Positions 7,301-14,071 of a stretch of DNA of 17,627 bases are shown in pieces. The first letter of the stretch is position 1; the number at the start of each line of letters is the position of its first letter. The notes below the pieces were generated by a model. It saw only the letters and a list, made by a program, of their open reading frames with translations, made no database searches and was not told where the DNA came from. The translations under genes and the position numbers were made by a program. The DNA lies in assembly GCA_903944755.1 (NCBI GenBank), contig CAJATB010000247.1:1-17627 (forward strand), read 5' to 3'. The DNA is from an uncultured Bacteroidota bacterium. Its GTDB lineage: Bacteria; Bacteroidota; Bacteroidia; Chitinophagales; Chitinophagaceae.

Positions 7301-7327
7301 GTAGCTATTTTCAAGTAATAAGATTAA

Positions 7328-9682
7328 CTAAGAAGCTTTTTTCTTACGGGCAGTTTTACGAGGAGGGTTCTTTTTTAACTCCTCAATAATAGCTTTCACT
7401 TCCTCTATGGTTAATTCTTCTACTTTCTCTTGTTGTTCTTTAGTCAACTTAAAGTTGCGGAGTCCTTGTTTTATATAAGGGCCATAAGGGCCACGTAATA
7501 ATTGTATCTTTTCCTTTTCAAATACTTTAATAGTACGTTCATCCTTTGCTTTGCGCTTTTCAGCAATCATAGGAGTCAATTCTTCAAAGGTTACTGTGTA
7601 AGGGTCCATTTCCTTGTTTAAGGAGTAGAACTTCTTCGCATGGGCCGCATAGGGGCCAAAACGGCCTATGTTTACCGAAACCTCTTCGTCTTCAAACTGA
7701 CCAAGCATCCTAGGTAGCTTAAAAAGCTCCATTGCTTCTTCAAAACTGATGGTCTCAATACTTTGAGAAGCTTTTAATTTTGCAAATCTTGGTTTCTCTT
7801 CCTCGTCCTGGTGACCTATTTGAACCATTGGGCCATATCTACCCATACGTGCAATTAACTTCTTACCACTTACTGGGTCAAATCCTAGTTCCCTTTCTCC
7901 TTTCGCTCTTTCGGCTGTTTCTAATGTATGCTCGATTGTTTCGTGGAATGGGGTATAAAAGGCAGCTAACATATCACTCCAAGCCAATTTGCCTGCAGCA
8001 ATTTCATCAAACTCACCTTCAATTTTCGCTGTAAAATTAAAATCCATCACTTTTGAAAAGTGTTGTTTTAAGAAGTCGGTCACCACCAAGCCTAAATCGG
8101 TAGGGGATAATTTATTTTTTTCAGCGCCTGTAATTTCGCTTTCAGTCACTGTAGTAATTTCATCTTTAGTATTTAAAGACAAAACCTGGTACAATCTTTT
8201 AATCCCTTCTTTTTCGCGCTTCTCTACATAATTACGCTTCATTATAGTAGTAATAGTTGGCGCATAGGTAGAAGGCCTGCCGATGCCTAATTCCTCTAAT
8301 TTTTTAACCAAGGAAGCTTCGGTATATCTTGCTGGAGGTCGGCTAAATCTTTCTAATCCTGTCATGCTAATAAAGTCAAGAACTTGGCCAACTGCTAAAG
8401 GAGGCAATAAGCTTTCCTCGCCATCTGCAGTTTCTTCTTCTTCGTCTTCGTCCTTACTTTCTAAATATACTTTTAAGAAACCGTCAAACTTCATTACTTC
8501 ACCCGAAGCAGTTAAGATTTCTTTATTAGTTGAAATATCAATTTTCGCAACCGTTTTTTCAAATTGTGCATCACTCATTTGAGAAGCAATAGTACGCTTC
8601 CAAATTAACTCATATAATCGGTTGGTGTCAGCATCGTCTACCTTGCTTTCGTTCATATAGGAAGGACGAATTGCCTCGTGCGCTTCTTGTGCATTCTCGT
8701 TTTTATTCTTAAACTTTCGAGGCTGATAATATTTATCACCAAAGCTTGAATTAATTTCAGCTTTGATTGCTTCCACCGCAGTTTCACTTAAGCTAATACT
8801 ATCTGTTCTCATGTAAGTGATCTTACCACTTTCATATAATTTTTGTGCAAGTAACATTGTTTTACTAACACTATATCCTAATTTTCTTGAAGCTTCTTGT
8901 TGTAAGGTAGATGTGGTGAAAGGTGCGGATGGTGTACGTTTTCCGTCTTTTACAGTGATATCTTTCACCGTGTATTTTGCGCCCTTACATTCCTTCAAAA
9001 ACTTTTCAGCAGCGCCGCCATTGGTTAATTTCTGAGGGCCTTCTGCTTTAAATTTTACTTTCTTTTTATTAATATCTAATGCAGAAAATAATGCCGAAAC
9101 TTTAAAAACACTTTCGGGAAGAAATTGATTAATCTCTCTTTCTCTTTCAGCAATTAAACGCACCGCAACACTTTGCACGCGACCTGCACTTAAGCTACGT
9201 TGCATGCCAATTTTACGCCATAGTACGGGGCTTAATTCAAATCCCACAATTCTATCTAATATTCTTCTTGCTTGTTGCGCGTCCACCAAGTCCATATTAA
9301 TTAAACGAGGGTTAGCTACTGCTTTTTTAATAGCAGGCGCTGTAATTTCATGGAATACAATACGCTTGGTTTTTTTGGGATCTAACCCTAATACTTCCGC
9401 TAAATGCCAACTGATACTTTCTCCTTCACGGTCCTCATCCGACGCAAGCCACACTTCTTTAGCCTTCTTTGTCATTGATTTTAATTCCTTCACCACTTTC
9501 TCCTTTTCGCTTGGTACAATATACCTAGGTGCGAATTTGTTTTTCATGTCAATGCCCATATCTGTCTTCTCTAAATCACGGATATGACCATAACAGCTTC
9601 TCACTTCAAATTCTTCTCCCAAAATTTTCTCAATGGTCTTTGCTTTTGCAGGCGACTCAACGATTAATAAGTTCTTTGACAT
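7328..9682 (-). CDS. topA: DNA topoisomerase I (type IA)
   Basis: The 784-aa enzyme relaxes negative supercoils by a transient 5'-phosphotyrosine break. The TOPRIM domain has LLIVESPAKAKTIEKIL with Glu9 and SDEDREGE with Asp82, Asp84 and Glu86. SLSAGRVQSVAVRLI is at about residues 163-177. The active-site Tyr290 lies in KITYMRTDS. The C-terminus carries three GRYGP/GRFGP/GPYGP repeats instead of tetracysteine zinc fingers, then a basic tail KKNPPRKTARKKKAS that probably contacts DNA. An acidic stretch DEDEEEETADGEE sits at about residues 417-429. I chose the ATG at 9682 (MSKNLLIVESPAKAK), the standard TopA start, over an upstream in-frame ATG at 9730 that would add 16 unconserved residues. 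Its own terminator follows. The gene is in the same direction as the upstream hydrolase, 138 nt apart. Confidence 0.95.
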   Translation of the reverse strand: MSKNLLIVESPAKAKTIEKILGEEFEVRSCYGHIRDLEKTDMGIDMKNKFAPRYIVPSEKEKVVKELKSMTKKAKEVWLASDEDREGESISWHLAEVLGLDPKKTKRIVFHEITAPAIKKAVANPRLINMDLVDAQQARRILDRIVGFELSPVLWRKIGMQRSLSAGRVQSVAVRLIAEREREINQFLPESVFKVSALFSALDINKKKVKFKAEGPQKLTNGGAAEKFLKECKGAKYTVKDITVKDGKRTPSAPFTTSTLQQEASRKLGYSVSKTMLLAQKLYESGKITYMRTDSISLSETAVEAIKAEINSSFGDKYYQPRKFKNKNENAQEAHEAIRPSYMNESKVDDADTNRLYELIWKRTIASQMSDAQFEKTVAKIDISTNKEILTASGEVMKFDGFLKVYLESKDEDEEEETADGEESLLPPLAVGQVLDFISMTGLERFSRPPARYTEASLVKKLEELGIGRPSTYAPTITTIMKRNYVEKREKEGIKRLYQVLSLNTKDEITTVTESEITGAEKNKLSPTDLGLVVTDFLKQHFSKVMDFNFTAKIEGEFDEIAAGKLAWSDMLAAFYTPFHETIEHTLETAERAKGERELGFDPVSGKKLIARMGRYGPMVQIGHQDEEEKPRFAKLKASQSIETISFEEAMELFKLPRMLGQFEDEEVSVNIGRFGPYAAHAKKFYSLNKEMDPYTVTFEELTPMIAEKRKAKDERTIKVFEKEKIQLLRGPYGPYIKQGLRNFKLTKEQQEKVEELTIEEVKAIIEELKKNPPRKTARKKKAS

Positions 9683-9820
9683 AGGTGTCAACCGCTCCTT
9701 CGGGTTTTTTATGAATTGAATATCAACCAATTAGGAAGAAAGAAAAATAGGGTTTTAAAGCCCTTGTTTCCTTTTCTCGAGATGCAATATTAGCTTATTC
9801 GCCTAAAAAATAAAAATTAC

Positions 9821-10696
9821 CTACACCGGGGCAGCTAAAAAGGACACTATTTTGTCTATAACCTCCTGTGTTTTATACACTTTATTATGCCCTAAACCAT
9901 TGGTTATCATAAATTTAGTGTTATTTGGGGCATTATTTTTAAAATTTACTAAATCTTTATAGGGACAAACCTTGTCCTCCTCGTCGTGAACCCATAGTAC
10001 TTGACCTCCAAATTTTTCAATCGCTCTGTCGGCTTCAAAATAGGTAACTGGAAATTCGGTTCTATTTTTTAACTCTTCCATAAATGCAGCCTTTATATCG
10101 GAACTCAAGTGCATCATTTGAAAAAAGCTATTTAAGGTAGTGGTGGTTTTCGTAGCCGGGGCAATAAGTACAAATTTGTGTGTAGAAGGATTTTCGATGT
10201 GCTCGGCTATTAATGACATCGTCAAGCCACCTAAGGAGTGGCCAATAAAATGATCAATAGGGGCACATGCTTTAATAATATGTTCAATTGCGTCTTTATA
10301 TATTAGTGCATTTATTTGTTTCCCTTCACTAAGTCCATGCGCTGGTGCATCAAAGCCAAGGACGCGAAAGCCTTCCTTTAATAGGGGCTGTATATACTGT
10401 TCAAACTTGTATATATAACTAGCGTAACCATGTGCAATAAGGATTGTTTTACCGTTTGGCTTACTTGCAGTCCATTCAAAGCCATTTATATGAATACCAT
10501 CAGACACAGTCACTTTCAAGTTTTTTGCTTGGTTGAAAATGGCTGGAGCTTTCCTTTTTTTAAATTTAGGATAAGGGGTGCTGAATAAGTCAAAAGCAAA
10601 CTTGGCTGCAACGTTAGGGGATAACATGCCTAGTGTTTTGAACTTAGTCCTTAAAAATTGTAAATACATCCGCTCAGAGAACCCCTGCTTTGTCAT
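9821..10696 (-). CDS. Alpha/beta hydrolase
   Basis: The 291-aa protein has an alpha/beta-hydrolase fold. It shows the oxyanion motif ILIAHGYASYIYKF (about residues 85-98), the strand VLGFDAPAHGLSEG (112-125), the nucleophile elbow GHSLGG with Ser154, the acid in HDEEDKVCP (Asp241), and the catalytic His270 in GLGHNKVY. The triad is therefore complete. The length and the N-terminal extension of about 60 residues before the core match uncharacterised serine hydrolases of the phylum. The substrate cannot be inferred. There is no signal peptide, so it is probably cytoplasmic. It is divergent from the ferredoxin gene; a TAnnTTTG match on the minus strand lies just upstream of its ATG. Confidence 0.85.
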   Translation of the reverse strand: MTKQGFSERMYLQFLRTKFKTLGMLSPNVAAKFAFDLFSTPYPKFKKRKAPAIFNQAKNLKVTVSDGIHINGFEWTASKPNGKTILIAHGYASYIYKFEQYIQPLLKEGFRVLGFDAPAHGLSEGKQINALIYKDAIEHIIKACAPIDHFIGHSLGGLTMSLIAEHIENPSTHKFVLIAPATKTTTTLNSFFQMMHLSSDIKAAFMEELKNRTEFPVTYFEADRAIEKFGGQVLWVHDEEDKVCPYKDLVNFKNNAPNNTKFMITNGLGHNKVYKTQEVIDKIVSFLAAPV

Positions 10697-10713
10697 AATC
10701 CTTAATTTACTTA

Positions 10714-10721
10714 CAAAGATA
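10714..10721 (-). promoter_or_regulatory. Candidate -7 box of the hydrolase gene
   Basis: Minus-strand TATCTTTG matches the Bacteroidota -7 consensus TAnnTTTG exactly and ends 17 nt before the ATG at 10696. A 15-bp inverted repeat (10727-10741, arms AGTTAC/GTAACT) sits just upstream of it, where a regulator could bind. Confidence 0.45.
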
Positions 10722-10795
10722 AGTTGAGTTACAGAGTAACTGTATTTATTTTGTATTTCGACAACGAAAAAGGTTCATTCAATAGTGTTTAGAGT

Positions 10796-10803
10796 TATTT
10801 TTG
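10796..10803 (+). promoter_or_regulatory. Candidate -7 box of the fdx-iscX promoter
   Basis: TATTTTTG is identical to the box before pdhB and ends 23 nt before the ATG at 10827, the same spacing. It lies inside the longer possible reading frame beginning at 10785, so it also supports the downstream start for the ferredoxin. Confidence 0.55.
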
Positions 10804-10826
10804 CCAAAACCCATTATTTAGAAACC

Positions 10827-11162
10827 ATGTATTCACTTAAGATCAATTTTGAACAAAAAGGGCTAGAGTCGGTTACGTTAAGCAATGTAAAACCCGACCA
10901 AAGCTTGTTAGAAGTTATATTAGACGCAGGTATTGAACTACACCACAATTGCGGAGCAGTATGTGCATGTAGCACTTGTCATTTATATGTAAACAAAGGA
11001 ATGGAGCATTTGGCTGCATTGTCAGACAGAGAAGAGGATTTTATTGACAGAGCATTAATACCTAGGATTGAATCAAGGTTAGGTTGCCAATGCGAATTAG
11101 CTGAAGGGAATGGTGAAATAGAAGTAACCTTACCTGATCAAACACAATTTTTAGGAGAATAA
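10827..11162 (+). CDS. fdx: 2Fe-2S ferredoxin, ISC/adrenodoxin type
   Basis: The 111-aa soluble electron carrier has cluster ligands with adrenodoxin-type spacing: Cys42, Cys48 and Cys51 (C-x5-C-x2-C within NCGAVCACSTCH) and Cys87 in RLGCQC. Two further cysteines, Cys46 and Cys89, are next to the site. The LSDREEDFIDRA segment between them is typical of the Isc ferredoxin, which donates electrons during Fe-S cluster assembly. I use the ATG at 10827 (MYSLKINFEQ); an upstream ATG at 10785 would add 14 unconserved residues and contain the promoter box. iscX follows after 12 nt. The same pair ends the E. coli isc operon, but here iscS, iscU and hscBA are not adjacent. Confidence 0.9.
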   Translation: MYSLKINFEQKGLESVTLSNVKPDQSLLEVILDAGIELHHNCGAVCACSTCHLYVNKGMEHLAALSDREEDFIDRALIPRIESRLGCQCELAEGNGEIEVTLPDQTQFLGE

Positions 11163-11174
11163 TTATATAATAGT

Positions 11175-11417
11175 ATGAACCAATTTGAACCGCCAATTAA
11201 CTGGAGTGATCACGAAGACATCGCCCAAAAACTATACGAAAAATTCGGAGATGAATTCACAGAATCAAAAATATACCGTGTTCGCTTTACTGATATGTTG
11301 GAGTGGATTTTAACATTGCCTCATTTTGAAGGCAAGAAAGAACAGTCGAGTGAAGGGCATTTGGAAATGATTCAAAGTGCTTGGGTTTATGAGTGGAGAG
11401 ATAACCAAAAGAAATAA
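11175..11417 (+). CDS. iscX: Fe-S cluster assembly protein IscX
   Basis: The 80-aa protein of the IscX/YfhJ family shows the family pattern: INWSDHEDIAQKLYEKFGDE at the N-terminus, then the signature RVRFTDMLEWILTLPHFEG (about 35-53) and an acidic, Trp-containing end AWVYEWRD. In E. coli, IscX binds the cysteine desulfurase IscS and iron and modulates cluster assembly. The sequence is slightly longer than the 66-aa E. coli protein. It is 12 nt downstream of fdx and surely cotranscribed. The kdsC start is 29 nt further on. Confidence 0.88.
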   Translation: MNQFEPPINWSDHEDIAQKLYEKFGDEFTESKIYRVRFTDMLEWILTLPHFEGKKEQSSEGHLEMIQSAWVYEWRDNQKK

Positions 11418-11446
11418 TACTTAACCTATAATTTAATTATTCAATT

Positions 11447-11962
11447 TTGTTAGCAGCGTTTAAAAAAATAAAGTGTTTCGTTTTTGATGTTGATGGGGTA
11501 CTTACCAATGGCAATGTTACAGTAATGCCTAATGGTGTATTAATTAGAACCATGAATATTAAGGACGGCTATGCTTTACAATTAGCTATTAAAAAAGGGT
11601 ATAAGGTTTGGGTGATTTCAGGAGGTAATTCAGAAGAAGTAAAAACCAGGTTGCAAAATTTAGGAGTTTCCGAAGTGTTCATGAAAGTTACAGACAAAAA
11701 ACAGTTACTGTCAGAATTGATGTTATTGAATGAACTAGCTAAGGAAGAAGTATTATTTATGGGGGACGATATGCCTGATTTTGAAGCCATGCAATTGGCA
11801 GGTATCGCGGCTTGCCCAAGCGATGCCGTAGTAGATATTAAAGAAATATGTAGTTATAAGGCTATTGCAAAAGGAGGAGCAGGTTGCGCAAGAGAAGTAA
11901 TTGAGAAGACATTAAAATTGAACAATCATTGGGATTTGGTCGATCATATTCGTGCTCAATAA
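11447..11962 (+). CDS. kdsC: 3-deoxy-D-manno-octulosonate 8-phosphate phosphatase (HAD-IIIA)
   Basis: The 171-aa HAD phosphatase makes Kdo from Kdo-8-phosphate for lipopolysaccharide. The cap-less C0 HAD motifs are clear: DVDGVLTNG with nucleophile Asp14 and acid Asp16, ISGG with Ser58, the lysine region FMKVTDKK, and MGDDMPDFEAM with Asp107, Asp108 and Asp111. The start is a TTG at 11447: the frame is closed by a TAA at 11429-11431, there is no ATG or GTG before the first motif, and the first in-frame ATG (codon 27) would remove the nucleophile. An ATT at 11444 is the only other non-standard option. ubiA follows after 18 nt. A general KdsC-like phosphatase of other specificity is the main alternative. 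Confidence 0.88.
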   Translation: MLAAFKKIKCFVFDVDGVLTNGNVTVMPNGVLIRTMNIKDGYALQLAIKKGYKVWVISGGNSEEVKTRLQNLGVSEVFMKVTDKKQLLSELMLLNELAKEEVLFMGDDMPDFEAMQLAGIAACPSDAVVDIKEICSYKAIAKGGAGCAREVIEKTLKLNNHWDLVDHIRAQ

Positions 11963-11980
11963 CATTCAAAAAAATAGCAC

Positions 11981-12916
11981 TTGAAACTACTTATTCATTT
12001 TTTCAGACTTATTAGGTGGCCCAATTTATTGTTCATTATACTAGCGCAGTGGTTATTTCAATACTGTATTTATGAGCCACTATTCCCAGTTAGTGCGCAA
12101 GAAACAAACCTCCATTTTTATTTAATATTAATTACTTCCTTATTTATAGCAGCAGGCGGCTATATTATTAATGATTATTTTGATGTAAATATTGACCAAA
12201 TAAACAGACCAAGGAAAGTGGTAGTAGGTTCCTTTATAAGTAGGAGATGGGTTATTTTTTGGCATTTAATTTTTAGTTTGCTAGGCGTTTATATATGTAC
12301 AATTGCATTTCCTTTTACAAGTTTTTGGCATATTCACCTTTCCAATTTATTAACTATTTTGTTATTGTGGTTTTATTCAACCAATTTTAAAAAGAATTTT
12401 TTAATAGGGAATATTGTTATCGCTGTACTTACTGCATGGTCTATTGCGGTAGTGTATTTTTCAAAGTTTACTTTTTTAGAACTTATTAACCCGCCAGCAA
12501 ATAATTTAGCACTACTAAGTTTTTTTAAATTAATGTTGGTGTATTGTAGTTTTGCATTTGTGTTAACCTTGGTTAGGGAAACCTTAAAGGACATGGAGGA
12601 TATGGAAGGAGATGAAAAATTTGGTTGTAAAACAATGCCAATTGTTTGGGGGCTAAAGCCAACCAAAGTGTATATAGCAGTATGGTTAATTGTACTAATT
12701 GCAATTTTATTATTGATACAGTTGTACGTAATTCCGTTTGGTTGGTGGTATAGTATTACTTACTGTTTATTATTTGTAGTTGCGCCATTAATACGAGTGC
12801 TAATAAAACTTCCAAAGTCATTTACAAGTGCCGACTTTCGACAGTTAAGTACCTATATAAAATTTACCATGTTGGCTGGCATTCTTTCCATGCTATTTTT
12901 CTATTTCTTATTTTAA
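11981..12916 (+). CDS. UbiA-family prenyltransferase
   Basis: The 311-aa polytopic membrane enzyme has 8-9 hydrophobic segments. Both aspartate-rich motifs that bind the prenyl diphosphate through magnesium are present: NDYFDVNID (Asn64, Asp65, Asp68, Asp72) and KDMEDMEGD (Asp204, Asp207, Asp211). Bacteroidota members of this kind are commonly annotated as geranylgeranylglycerol-phosphate geranylgeranyltransferase, but menaquinone or other aromatic acceptors cannot be excluded, so no symbol is given. The start is a TTG at 11981, forced because an in-frame TAG lies at 11975-11977 and MKLLIHFFRLIRWPNLLF is the expected N-terminus. It follows kdsC by 18 nt and precedes maf by 6 nt, indicating one transcript. 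Confidence 0.85.
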   Translation: MKLLIHFFRLIRWPNLLFIILAQWLFQYCIYEPLFPVSAQETNLHFYLILITSLFIAAGGYIINDYFDVNIDQINRPRKVVVGSFISRRWVIFWHLIFSLLGVYICTIAFPFTSFWHIHLSNLLTILLLWFYSTNFKKNFLIGNIVIAVLTAWSIAVVYFSKFTFLELINPPANNLALLSFFKLMLVYCSFAFVLTLVRETLKDMEDMEGDEKFGCKTMPIVWGLKPTKVYIAVWLIVLIAILLLIQLYVIPFGWWYSITYCLLFVVAPLIRVLIKLPKSFTSADFRQLSTYIKFTMLAGILSMLFFYFLF

Positions 12917-12922
12917 ATTGCT

Positions 12923-13510
12923 ATGCAAACTTTTATTTTAGCTTCTCAGTCACCCAGGAGGAAAACCTTGCTAGAATGGGCCGAATTGCCTTTTGAAGTA
13001 ATGGTGTCTGCTTCCGACGAGCAATACCCGCTTGAATTGTCAATCGAAAAAGTGCCTGAATATATCGCACAAAACAAGGCAATAGCGGTGCATGCTAAAA
13101 TTAAGGAGACAGGATTATTTAAAGCGGACCAATGTATCATTGCTGCGGACACTATTGTGGTCCTTGAAAATAAAATACTAGGCAAACCTGTTTCAAGGTT
13201 AGATGCTATTCAGACATTACAATCCTTGTCGGGTAAATCTCATAAAGTAATAACAGGCGTTGCTTTGTTAAATAACGGCGAATTGCATTGTTTTAGTGAA
13301 ACAACTGAAGTAGTGTTTCATCCTTTAACCCAAGAACAGATAGAATTTTACGTGGACAAGTATAAGCCATTTGATAAAGCTGGGGCTTACGGAATACAAG
13401 AATGGATTGGAGTAGTAGGTATTAAAAGTATCATTGGTGATTTTTATAATGTTATGGGTCTGCCAGTAAGTAAACTACTTCAAATAATAAAGCAACTAGG
13501 GATTGCCTAA
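12923..13510 (+). CDS. maf: Maf family nucleoside triphosphate pyrophosphatase
   Basis: The 195-aa enzyme hydrolyses non-canonical or dTTP/UTP-type nucleotides to the monophosphate and pyrophosphate; Maf is also linked to septum inhibition in Bacillus. Family motifs are complete: ILASQSPRRKTLL with Ser8, Arg12 and Arg13; AADTIV with Asp76; and FDKAGAYGIQE with Lys152 and Gln159. The DKAGAYGIQ form is that of the YhdE (dTTP/UTP) subfamily. The ATG at 12923 is 6 nt after the ubiA stop, so it is the last gene of the fdx-iscX-kdsC-ubiA-maf run. I see no clear terminator in the 65-bp gap before the convergent osmC-like gene. Confidence 0.93.
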   Translation: MQTFILASQSPRRKTLLEWAELPFEVMVSASDEQYPLELSIEKVPEYIAQNKAIAVHAKIKETGLFKADQCIIAADTIVVLENKILGKPVSRLDAIQTLQSLSGKSHKVITGVALLNNGELHCFSETTEVVFHPLTQEQIEFYVDKYKPFDKAGAYGIQEWIGVVGIKSIIGDFYNVMGLPVSKLLQIIKQLGIA

Positions 13511-13575
13511 TTGCTTTATCTGTTTCAGTATAATTATAGATTGCCTAACCACTCAATACTTTTAACTGAGGTTTA

Positions 13576-13980
13576 CTACAACCAAGTGTAATTGATATCT
13601 AATGCTAAATCTGGATGCAAGCTTTTTGCTACTGGACAACCATTTCCAATTCTTTCCAAAATCGTTTTTGTTTTCTCATCTAATCCCAATGCGGGCATTG
13701 TTAAGTGCGCAATAATTTTACCAATTCTTCTGGGTTCAGAAAGCATCACTTTTGTTACTTCTACCTTTGCTCCATCTAAAACAATATCCATGGTTTGTGC
13801 CTTTATACCCATGGTTGTAATCATACAGGCAGCAAGTCCTGTTGCAATTAAATCGGTAGGTGAAAAACGTTCACCTTTGCCCTTATTATCAGTTGGAGCA
13901 TCTGTTTCTATGGCGGTCCCACTTTGCAAATGGATACAAGTGGTTCTTAAGTCAGATTCATATTGTACTGTTGCTGTCAT
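13576..13980 (-). CDS. OsmC-like peroxiredoxin family protein
   Basis: The 134-aa protein belongs to the OsmC/Ohr superfamily of thiol peroxidases acting on organic hydroperoxides. Both redox cysteines are present: Cys52 in GLAACMITTMG and Cys115 in NGCPVAKSLHPDL. The FSPTDLIATGLAAC stretch and VEVTKVMLSEPRRIGKI are typical. The length matches general OsmC-like proteins rather than Ohr proper. It is a single gene, convergent with maf and divergent from lipA. A minus-strand TAAATTTA at 14003-14010, one base from TAnnTTTG, ends 22 nt before its ATG and may be the promoter. Confidence 0.88.
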   Translation of the reverse strand: MTATVQYESDLRTTCIHLQSGTAIETDAPTDNKGKGERFSPTDLIATGLAACMITTMGIKAQTMDIVLDGAKVEVTKVMLSEPRRIGKIIAHLTMPALGLDEKTKTILERIGNGCPVAKSLHPDLALDINYTWL

Positions 13981-14043
13981 GGTTGTTTTTTTATGATTTT
14001 GGTAAATTTACAATTAATGGACTTATTTAAGCGCTAACTCACG

Positions 14044-14051
14044 TATTTTCG
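14044..14051 (+). promoter_or_regulatory. Candidate -7 box of lipA
   Basis: TATTTTCG differs from TAnnTTTG by one base and ends 20 nt before the ATG at 14072. This spacing matches the pdhB, desaturase and fdx cases and argues against the GTG at 14051 as start. Confidence 0.4.
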
Positions 14052-14071
14052 TGCCTGATAACCACAGATAT

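Larger units (their letters stand above)
6838..7327. repeat. Gene-free region made of two inverted repeat-element copies
   Basis: Together with the terminator at 6798-6837, this is the only stretch over 300 bp without a gene. About 70% is the two hairpin elements (6878-7030 and 7055-7241), whose cores (6897-7010 and 7093-7204) align when one is reverse-complemented. The rest is the linker 7031-7054, the topA terminator (7271-7300), and flanks in which I see nothing. It sits between a terminated plus-strand gene and the 3' end of topA, a site where insertion would be tolerated. Confidence 0.7.

Noticed and set aside
7110..7304. Open frame of 64 codons on the plus strand, and a 78-codon frame (7034-7270) on the minus strand
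   Set aside because: Both run through the palindromic element and the topA terminator. Their similarity to the other copy comes from the repeat, and copy 1 has a stop at the equivalent place.
6838..7327. Insertion sequence or CRISPR array in the gene-free region
   Set aside because: No transposase fragment, target-site duplication or regularly spaced direct repeats are seen; the repeats are inverted and diverged.
9204..9587. 127-codon open frame on the plus strand inside topA
   Set aside because: It is antisense to the conserved TOPRIM and core region of topA, has no recognisable domain, and is a shadow of the coding frame.
9749..9764. Short palindrome AGGGTTTTAAAGCCCT between the hydrolase gene and topA as a terminator
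   Set aside because: On the minus strand, where it would act, it has a C-A mismatch in a stem of few base pairs and a weak T-run, so it is not convincing.
10785..10826. Longer N-terminus for the ferredoxin from the ATG at 10785
   Set aside because: The extra 14 residues are not ferredoxin-like and contain the TATTTTTG promoter box. The start at 10827 matches the family.
13501..13548. 10-bp direct repeat GATTGCCTAA at 13501-13510 and 13539-13548
   Set aside because: One copy is the end of the maf coding region. No element lies between the copies, so chance or a small slippage duplication explains it.
13592..13996. 134-codon plus-strand frame opposite the osmC-like gene
   Set aside because: It lies almost exactly antisense to a gene with clear OsmC motifs and resembles no known protein.
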